From positions 1 to 64,000 of the forward strand of contig DDSV01000036.1 of the NCBI GenBank assembly GCA_002344215.1: a stretch of DNA of 64,000 nucleotides, in the 5' to 3' direction. Source of the DNA: Akkermansiaceae bacterium UBA2381 (GTDB lineage: Bacteria; Verrucomicrobiota; Verrucomicrobiia; Verrucomicrobiales; DEV007). The notes beneath the pieces are model-generated. The model saw only the letters and a program-made list of their open reading frames with translations. It did no database searches and was not told the DNA's origin. Shown piece after piece: positions 7,626 through 13,267 of the stretch (positions are counted from its first letter, which is position 1; every line of letters starts with the position of its first letter). The position numbers and the translations under genes were made by a program.

Positions 7626-7700
7626 TGGTCCTTCCGGCGGGAGTCGCACCCGCAGCCTCCCGATTATCGATCGAGCGCTCTGCTACTGAGCTACGGAAGG
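7626..7700 (-). tRNA. tRNA-Ile(GAT)
   Basis: The most canonical of the array: acceptor CCTTCCG / CGGAAGG, D stem GCTC/GAGC, anticodon stem CTCGA/TCGGG with loop TCGATAA giving GAT, T stem GCGGG/CCCGC with loop TGCGACT, discriminator A and encoded CCA. Confidence 0.88.
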
Positions 7701-7707
7701 AGGAAAA

Positions 7708-7782
7708 TGGCTCGCCTGCTTGGACTCGCACCAAGACCTTACGGATTAACAATCCGATGGGCTACTATTACCCCACGGGCGA
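7708..7782 (-). tRNA. tRNA-Asn(GTT)
   Basis: Acceptor TCGCCCG / CAGGCGA (one mismatch); anticodon loop TTGTTAA gives GTT; T stem CTTGG/CCAAG with loop TGCGAGT. Discriminator G, the normal identity base for tRNA-Asn, then encoded CCA and TTTT. Confidence 0.82.
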
Positions 7783-7793
7783 ATGTGAAAGGG

Positions 7794-7879
7794 TGGACGC
7801 CGGTGGTAATGCACCACTCGTCGGCTCCCGGACAATTTTGCAGCGGCGAGTTTACCGTCCGCGATCCGGAACCGGGTCC
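7794..7879 (-). tRNA. Degenerate tRNA-like gene, possibly tRNA-Tyr(GTA)
   Basis: The T arm is clear (AGTGG/CCACC around TGCATTA) and leads to GGCGTCC at the 3' end. If the 5' end is GGACCCG, the gene is 85 bases with a long variable arm and an anticodon arm GCGGA/CTCGC around CGGTAAA, giving GTA. U33 would then be G and the D arm is only about eight bases, so the assignment is tentative; a shorter 66-base fold is also possible. Confidence 0.4.
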
Positions 7880-7891
7880 TTATTGGAAAAA

Positions 7892-7962
7892 TGGTGGCAA
7901 GCCCCGGTAATGCTCCGGGTCGTCAGGGTTATGAGCCCCGAGTCGGGACTTCCCGGCTTGCG
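7892..7962 (-). tRNA. tRNA-Met(CAT), initiator-like, truncated D arm
   Basis: Anticodon loop CTCATAA sits on a GGGG/CCCT stem with three consecutive G-C pairs, and the first acceptor pair is a C1-C72 mismatch; both are hallmarks of initiator tRNA. T stem CCCGG/CCGGG with loop AGCATTA. A73 and CCA are encoded, then TTTTT. The D region is about seven bases shorter than normal. Confidence 0.7.
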
Positions 7963-7976
7963 ATTGAAAACAAAAT

Positions 7977-8067
7977 TGGTCGCGGTAGCGGGAGTTGCGC
8001 CCGCCTTCTGATGCTCCCAAGGCTGCGAACACCGAGCCCATGGCTCAAAACCTTCGACCTCACCGCG
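7977..8067 (-). tRNA. tRNA-Pro(TGG) with D-arm insertion
   Basis: Acceptor CGCGGTG / TACCGCG, discriminator A and encoded CCA; T stem GCGGG/CCCGC with loop CGCAACT; anticodon loop CTTGGGA gives TGG, though its stem is weak. The D region is about 34 bases and contains the palindrome GAGCC-ATG-GGCTC, which looks like an insertion. Confidence 0.55.
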
Positions 8068-8087
8068 TTTGAAAATGAAAATTGAAA

Positions 8088-8159
8088 TGGACCCGCCGGG
8101 TAATGCTCCCGGTCCTGCTGTGTGCAAGACAGCCGTGCGACTTTCGACACTCCGGGCCC
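8088..8159 (-). tRNA. tRNA-Ala(TGC)
   Basis: Acceptor GGGCCCG / CGGGTCC pairs with one G-U; anticodon stem GCTGT/ACAGC with loop CTTGCAC gives TGC; T stem CCGGG/CCCGG with loop AGCATTA. Discriminator A, no encoded CCA. The G3-U70 pair that identifies tRNA-Ala is present. Confidence 0.8.
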
Positions 8160-8176
8160 AAAGATTGAAAAGGATC

Positions 8177-8246
8177 CACGCCGCCTCGGTGCTGCCCCGA
8201 GCGTGACTGGTTTTGGAAACCTGCCTGCACGGCTGGTGCGCGGCAT
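8177..8246 (-). tRNA. tRNA-Trp(CCA)
   Basis: Acceptor ATGCCGC / GCGGCGT, discriminator G (normal for Trp), anticodon loop TTCCAAA giving CCA, T stem CTCGG/CCGAG with loop GGCAGCA. The D arm is short (GCAC/GTGC). Bases just outside also pair (GGGTCCA with TGGATCC). First gene of the array in transcription order. Confidence 0.65.
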
Positions 8247-8359
8247 ATGGACCCATTCAGAATAAAAAGAACGAACACCCTTGCCGCGCTTTCGCAGGCA
8301 GCCGCAGGTTTTTACAGCGGACGTTTCGGTGTTTCGCAGGCACACCTCCCGGGGGAAGC

Positions 8360-8613
8360 CTCTCGTTTGTGATAGTAGGTAAATGTTATCGTTATTTTCA
8401 TACGACGAGAGGTATCTATAGTTTCTGGACAACTAGGCATAGTGGTCCGGAGGACGGGACAATCCGTGGATCGTTTCGTCCGGCTTGACCGGGAGAAGGG
8501 TCGCGTCTATGCTCGTTTTGGCAGCGGGCATTAAAGCGATCTTTCGACCGTTCGTGATGTCTCTCGTCGAGACCCGCCATCGGTTGCTGCCGGTGGCGGG
8601 TCTCTTTCGTTTC
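8360..8613 (+). ncRNA. Candidate structured RNA ending in a strong terminator
   Basis: No credible ORF is present. The segment contains local inverted pairing such as GGACGGGACAATCC with GGATCGTTTCGTCC around 8452-8482, and ends in the terminator at 8569-8613. It runs opposite to the tRNA array. Large phage RNAs are often found next to tRNA arrays, but I do not recognise a known family here. Confidence 0.35.
8569..8613 (+). terminator. Strong intrinsic terminator
   Basis: GAGACCCGCCA (8569-8579) pairs perfectly with TGGCGGGTCTC (8594-8604), followed by TTTCGTTTCTTTT. It ends a plus-strand transcript coming from 8.3-8.5 kb. Confidence 0.85.
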
Positions 8614-8692
8614 TTTTGTTGATGGGTGACTGCTTTCGATCGGGGTGGCCTCCGGGGCCTAGTGTGGGTTGAATTTCAACAGCTTGTGAAAA

Positions 8693-8726
8693 CAAAAAAC
8701 CCCGCTTCCTTTCGGAGAACGGGGTT
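8693..8726 (-). terminator. Minus-strand intrinsic terminator overlapping a competing hairpin
   Basis: On the minus strand AACCCCG (8726-8720) pairs with CGGGGTT (8704-8698), followed by T residues opposite the A run at 8694-8699. The 5' arm shares AACC (8726-8723) with the alternative hairpin at 8723-8762, so the two structures cannot form together. Confidence 0.75.
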
Positions 8727-8762
8727 CACGTAAAACGATGTGTCCTGGTTTTTACGTGAACC
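8723..8762 (-). promoter_or_regulatory. Perfect 13-bp inverted repeat, possible antiterminator
   Basis: GGTTCACGTAAAA (8723-8735) and TTTTACGTGAACC (8750-8762) form a perfect 13-bp stem with a 14-base loop. On the minus strand this hairpin comes just before the terminator and overlaps its first arm, the arrangement of an attenuator. The upstream leader extends to about 8890 with further GC-rich pairing (GGGCCTCCGAAAGGCC). Downstream on the same strand lies the tRNA array. Confidence 0.55.
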
Positions 8763-9312
8763 GCGCCCTCCCTTGATATTTTCCGCCAAACATATTTCGT
8801 CTTTCGAACGAACACAGTGTTGCGGTCTGGGGTGTGGGCTCGCCGGCATGATCCATGCCCAGCCAACAGGCCTTTCGGAGGCCCGCGGTGTTTGGTGCAA
8901 TGAGGTAGATCGATGACATGGCTTAAGGTAGTTTTCGAAAGTAGTTAATCTTGTTATTCATGTCAAACGAAATATGCAATGATTTGAATTGCGCATTGCC
9001 ATTCGGATGATGATTTGCCGACGCAACGACTCTGTCGAAAGACTCGCCAGCGGTGATGCGTCCATCGCAGACTGGCATGATCGATTCGATTTCATGATTT
9101 CAGGGAGAGGTATCCACGTCGGATTGAATCTTGTTCGGATCGTGGGGCGGGCAACTAGGAGTCAGGCTTTGATTCCCGGAGTCTCTGAGCCAGCGATGAC
9201 ACCTTCGGAGTTGAGGTCGCGATCTGATGCGGGGCCTCCGCCTCGACAAGCTCCAACCGATTGCGAATTGATTTCCGGAGGCTTGATGCTCTGATTAAGG
9301 TCCTCCGTCTGA
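8763..9312. other. Intergenic region before the ternary system
   Basis: About 550 bases with no gene I can support. The left part is the leader of the possible attenuator. A 101-codon frame at 8989-9294 has no recognisable features and an untypical composition. The promoter for the 9313-16065 operon presumably lies here but I see no convincing -35/-10 pair. Confidence 0.5.
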
Positions 9313-9984
9313 ATGTCCGCTCTCGCCAACTTCCTCAAAGGCCTCTTTCTTAATGGAAATCCGGTGGTAAATCCGGGCCCGGAGGTCCCGGCTGCGTGTA
9401 TCGACTGTACGTCGCTCTTGCGGGAGGCGTATGAAAGAGACGCATGGCATTTCCCCGGACCACAGCCTTCCTTCAGAATCGATGTGGCTGAGCGCATGGC
9501 GATCTGGTTATATACGGCGGCGATGGTCTATGCCGACCGTTCGATGACGCCGGAACTCTCGATGCAACTACTCAGGCAAACCGAAATGGACGAGGCCAAT
9601 GGGGCAGCACACTATTCGGCTGACCTTGTCCTTCGCCACCTCCCAGCTTTGCATGAACTCGCCACCGGTCTTGCCGAGGGCGATCCTGTGCTGGTCAGTC
9701 TTAGAGAAATGGCGTGGCGCTGGCCTTTATCGAGTGTCGGTATTCAGAAGCCTGCTGAACTAGGGGAACCGGACCTCACCGCCCTCCAATCACATCCCGG
9801 ACTGTGGCGCCTCTTTCTGGACCGGGTGATTTCCGTGGCTGACTCTGATAGCCTGCGTGACCGCTCCACCCGATCGGCATCCAGAAACAGCCTCGGCCTG
9901 CATCCCGATCTCGCGATTCAGCTGCTCCCCTATTGGCGGGATATCGAACCCGAAATCCTCGAACTTCCCTCCCTTTCCCAATGA
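9313..9984 (+). CDS. Ternary-system partner protein (bpX family, number unresolved)
   Basis: 223 residues, first gene of a five-gene unit. The middle is helical with AERMAIWLYTAAMVYADRS, MQLLRQTEMDEANGAAHY and ALHELATGLAEGDPVL, and the end has HPGLWRLFLDRVISVADSDS and HPDLAIQLLPYWRDIEPEI. It has no catalytic motif. Position directly before a MoxR ATPase, and the MoxR, vWA-like and beta-propeller genes that follow, identify it as one of the bpX partners of the MoxR-vWA-beta-propeller ternary systems. The stop overlaps the MoxR start (ATGA at 9981-9984), so translation is coupled. The family call is by context and remembered similarity. Confidence 0.65.
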   Translation: MSALANFLKGLFLNGNPVVNPGPEVPAACIDCTSLLREAYERDAWHFPGPQPSFRIDVAERMAIWLYTAAMVYADRSMTPELSMQLLRQTEMDEANGAAHYSADLVLRHLPALHELATGLAEGDPVLVSLREMAWRWPLSSVGIQKPAELGEPDLTALQSHPGLWRLFLDRVISVADSDSLRDRSTRSASRNSLGLHPDLAIQLLPYWRDIEPEILELPSLSQ

Positions 9985-11126
9985 TCAATCAGAGCTCCCA
10001 GATCGAACCCCTCAGCCACCTCTTGCAGGAGCAACTGCTCCGATCGATGAAGGACACCTTCGTCGGAAAGGATGACATCATCGACTTGATGGGGATCGCA
10101 CTGGTCGCCGGAGAAAACCTCTTCCTGTTGGGACCTCCCGGAACGGCAAAGAGCGCTTTGGTGCACGAGCTTTCCCGAAACCTGCATTGCCAGAGTTTTG
10201 ATTATCTCCTCACACGATTCACGGAACCCAACGAGATCTTCGGCCCCTTCGACATTCGGAAACTCCGCGAAGGTGACCTCGTGACCAACACCGAGGGAAT
10301 GTTGCCGGAGGCTGATCTGGTGTTCCTCGACGAGCTTCTGAATGCGAATTCCGCGATTCTGAACAGCCTCCTCACGGCTCTGAACGAACGGGTCTTTCGA
10401 CGGGGGCGAGAATCGCGCAAGCTGCCCGCGGTCATGTTTGTCGGGGCCAGCAATCAGTTGCCGCAGGAAGATTCACTCCGGGCGCTCTTCGACCGCTTCC
10501 TGCTCCGGGCCCACTGTGGTCCGGTAACCGAGTCGCATCTCTCAGCCCTGCTTGAGGCGGGTTGGGCCCTCGATGGACGTTCCGCCAGCATCCCTGCCGC
10601 CATCACGATTGAACAGGTGCGGTGGCTTCAAGCCTGCGTCAGGCAGGTATCACTCGACGGGATGAGGGATGCCTATCTCGACCTGATTCAGCGGCTTCGT
10701 GCGGCAGGGCTTGCCCTCTCCGATCGCAGAGCTGTAAAGCTGCAACGAGTCATTGCCGCCAGCGCGATTATATCGGGCCGGATGGAAGCTCGTGTCTCCG
10801 ACCTTTGGGTCCTCCGCCATATCTGGGATACGGAAGAGCAACAGGAATGGCTGGCCTCCATCGTCGACGAAGCCGTGAGCCGCACGGAAGCAGGTCATGG
10901 AGACCATCCCCGGGCTCGAACTCTTTCGCCCCCCGATCCGGAAATGGTGGCCAAGGATCTTGCCTCAATCGAACAGGCTTTTGCGACGCACCCAACGGAA
11001 GTTCTCCGTGATCACCTGTCCGCCCTCGCTTCGCGCGTTGAATGGATCACCGAGGAGATTGCGAGGGAGGCATTGAAGGAGCGAATCGCGGCCCTGTGGA
11101 CGCGTATCGAAAACACCGCCCCGTGA
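9981..11126 (+). CDS. MoxR-family AAA+ ATPase of ternary system
   Basis: 381 residues from ATG 9981. Walker A GPPGTAKS (about 52-59), Walker B ADLVFLDELLNANSAIL (about 112-128), sensor-1 region FVGASNQLPQEDSLRALFDRF and a second-arginine segment, followed by a lid domain with QVRWLQACVRQVSLDGM and YLDLIQRLRAAGLALSDRRAVK, the usual MoxR arrangement. MoxR ATPases act as chaperones that load or remodel vWA-domain partners. Here the vWA-like partner is two genes downstream. In this class of conflict system the ATPase is thought to drive assembly of the vWA and beta-propeller proteins. Confidence 0.9.
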   Translation: MINQSSQIEPLSHLLQEQLLRSMKDTFVGKDDIIDLMGIALVAGENLFLLGPPGTAKSALVHELSRNLHCQSFDYLLTRFTEPNEIFGPFDIRKLREGDLVTNTEGMLPEADLVFLDELLNANSAILNSLLTALNERVFRRGRESRKLPAVMFVGASNQLPQEDSLRALFDRFLLRAHCGPVTESHLSALLEAGWALDGRSASIPAAITIEQVRWLQACVRQVSLDGMRDAYLDLIQRLRAAGLALSDRRAVKLQRVIAASAIISGRMEARVSDLWVLRHIWDTEEQQEWLASIVDEAVSRTEAGHGDHPRARTLSPPDPEMVAKDLASIEQAFATHPTEVLRDHLSALASRVEWITEEIAREALKERIAALWTRIENTAP

Positions 11127-11133
11127 GTTCTGC

Positions 11134-11847
11134 ATGAGGCAATACGCGTGCTTGCCCCTATCGGATGGTCCATCCCTCGCCGCCTGTCGGACGCAGGCCG
11201 GCTGGGAGGTTTGCACTGAGGACGGATTGGTCTGGCTGCGGGTAGAGGAACCTGATACCACCGTATGGTCCAGTCTCCCGTTCACAGGACGATTCACGGT
11301 CGATGCGGAGTCGCGGTTGATCCGTACCGGCCAGCTCGTTCCTGAACGTCGATTGCCCATCGGTGAATGGGTTGCTCTTGATCGATGGATCTCTGTAGCG
11401 CGCCCGACATCGCTCCCTGGCGGGGTCCGCCCAGTACCAGTGCCCATCAAACCGGTACGTCTCCTGAGTGAGGGGCGAGAATCCGACCTGTTGATGACTT
11501 CGATTGAGACCTGGGAGAAATGGGCGCTGATGGCTCCAGTTGCTCGCTTGGATCCACTGAGATTTGCTGCTTCCTCGGATGGCAGGGTATGCGTGAAAGG
11601 GCGGCCGCTCCCTCCCATCCCGGGCGATGCGTGGGTCTTGCACCAAAACATCGCCCTGCGTGCTGGATTCGGTTTCCCACGATTTTGCCTCCCGGCGTGG
11701 ATGGCATCACTCTTTGGCCTCCTCCCCGGGAGCATCGCCTTCTGGCATGAGGATGGGAGCCATGAGATCGCATGCCCTTCGGCTTTCATCCCGGCCAGCC
11801 GCACCAATGTCCGTGCCACCATCGCGGCGATGAAGACTTCCGACTGA
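11134..11847 (+). CDS. Ternary-system bpX partner
   Basis: 237 residues, seven bases after the MoxR stop. A beta-rich protein: EVCTEDGLVWLRVEEPDTTVW, LPFTGRFTVDAESRLIRTGQLVP, then PIGEWVALDRWISVARPTS and a late HQNIALRAGFGFPRFCLPAWMASLF. The pattern of a small beta domain followed by LPxGxW and alternating hydrophobic strands fits one of the bpX partner families. No active site visible. The family number cannot be given from reading alone. Confidence 0.6.
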   Translation: MRQYACLPLSDGPSLAACRTQAGWEVCTEDGLVWLRVEEPDTTVWSSLPFTGRFTVDAESRLIRTGQLVPERRLPIGEWVALDRWISVARPTSLPGGVRPVPVPIKPVRLLSEGRESDLLMTSIETWEKWALMAPVARLDPLRFAASSDGRVCVKGRPLPPIPGDAWVLHQNIALRAGFGFPRFCLPAWMASLFGLLPGSIAFWHEDGSHEIACPSAFIPASRTNVRATIAAMKTSD

Positions 11848-11857
11848 TACGATTGCC

Positions 11858-13267
11858 ATGCTTTCCGCCGACGCCAGTCACTACCTCGTACCTCCGCCGG
11901 AATATTTTTGGCGGTGGGATGAAGAGGACCATGCCGCCACGTGGCAGGACGGATCCACGATGGCCTTTGCTCGAGAACTCATTCCGCTTCTCGCTGAGCT
12001 GTCAGCCGATATCGGACTACCGCCCCTGGGGTCCATCCTCCTGATCCTTCACGCCGCCAAACATCCCGATCTGTTTGCCGAGAAATGGCTGAGCCTCGAC
12101 CGCTTCGCCCGAAGTCTCGGCATCAACGATAATGCCCCGGTTGGAGTCGGCCGGCTACAGGAAACCTCACATCGGGGCCTGCTCCTCGTGGGGCAACTTC
12201 CGGATGACTTGCGAAACACCCAATCGGCGCGACTCCTCTTACTCCGAACCTTGTTCCTGCCGACCTCAAATCGGCTACCGATCACCCGATCGGTGGAAAT
12301 CGTCGCCGAGTTCCGCGCGGCCACGGCGTCCCAGCTCGTGGGCGAACAGGATCTCAAAGGGATGACCCGTATCCTTCGCGACCTGAACGCGCTGCATATC
12401 GCCTTTCAAAACTGGAGCCTGGAACAACTCGTTTTCGCTTTGCGGACCGGAGTCAGGAACGTAAGCATCGACGACCTCAGCACCGACGGTGTCCCAAAGA
12501 TCCTCGAGACAGGCGATCTCTGGACCGACCTTGAACAGTCAAAAGACGAGGAGCTGTCAGCAGTCGCGTCCCTGGCGAAGCAGCTTCTTGCCGTGATCCA
12601 GATTCCCCGTCCTCTCCACCGGGCCGATGAACAATCTGTCGGCGGCGTTTCGGACATCTCAAACAAAGGGGATCCGTCTAACCTGTTGCTCAGTGAACTG
12701 GCCTACGACGACGACACCCTGGCGGTGAGACTTGCCTTCAACGAAGCCCTCTATCTCCGACGCGAGTCTCCTCCGGCGACACCCCTTCCAAGAAGGCACG
12801 TACTCCTCGACAATGGAATCCTGCTTTGGGGCAGCGCCCGACTTTACGCTACCGCCGTAGCTCTGGCGCTTCTAAAGCCGCGAACCCCTGAGGAAATCGT
12901 CATCCTTCACGGCCACCGAAAGTCCAGATTCGAGACGATGAACCTCGAGAGCATCGGCGACCTCCGAGTATGGTGGTCGCGACTCGACCCCGCCGCGGAT
13001 TGCCTTGGTGCCCTGAATTTTATTCTCCCATTCTTGCTCGCGGATAAAGCTGAGGATCAGCCCGAGATTGTGCTGGTCACTCACGCGGATGTTTATTCGG
13101 TCCTTTCTCCGGTTCTTGCTGCAAGGGAGTGGCCTGCCGGGCTTCGCTTTTTTGTGCTGACGGTCACGTCCTCAGGGCGCTGTCATCTCCTTCGGCGGAC
13201 CACGGCCGGATCTCAGGAACTGTCATCGGCCCAACTTGAACTCAACGCCGCAACGAGGCAGTCATGA
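11858..13267 (+). CDS. vWA-like ternary-system protein with degenerate MIDAS
   Basis: 469 residues. An N-terminal helical half (SADASHYLVPPPEYFWRWDEE; a long leucine-rich region to about 300) precedes a C-terminal Rossmann-like domain starting at HVLLDNGILLWGSARLYATA (about 313-332). That is the position of the DxSxS metal-ion-dependent adhesion site of vWA domains, but here D is followed by NGILLWG, so the metal site is altered. Later strands include EEIVILHGHRKSRFE and QPEIVLVTHADVYSV. It is coupled by overlap (ATGA at 13264) to the beta-propeller gene. Loss of MIDAS residues suggests a structural scaffold role. Confidence 0.7.
   Translation: MLSADASHYLVPPPEYFWRWDEEDHAATWQDGSTMAFARELIPLLAELSADIGLPPLGSILLILHAAKHPDLFAEKWLSLDRFARSLGINDNAPVGVGRLQETSHRGLLLVGQLPDDLRNTQSARLLLLRTLFLPTSNRLPITRSVEIVAEFRAATASQLVGEQDLKGMTRILRDLNALHIAFQNWSLEQLVFALRTGVRNVSIDDLSTDGVPKILETGDLWTDLEQSKDEELSAVASLAKQLLAVIQIPRPLHRADEQSVGGVSDISNKGDPSNLLLSELAYDDDTLAVRLAFNEALYLRRESPPATPLPRRHVLLDNGILLWGSARLYATAVALALLKPRTPEEIVILHGHRKSRFETMNLESIGDLRVWWSRLDPAADCLGALNFILPFLLADKAEDQPEIVLVTHADVYSVLSPVLAAREWPAGLRFFVLTVTSSGRCHLLRRTTAGSQELSSAQLELNAATRQS

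Noticed and set aside
6926..8254. CRISPR array, suggested by the repeated GGGATTCGCACC-like segments
   Set aside because: The recurring pieces are T arms of tRNA genes; spacing and folding fit tRNAs and no cas genes are present. No CRISPR array was seen elsewhere in the window.
8989..9294. 101-codon ORF before the ternary system
   Set aside because: No recognisable features, composition unlike the neighbours and no clear start signals.
10965..11822. 285-codon minus-strand frame in the ternary system
   Set aside because: Opposes two genes of a coherent operon; no motif.
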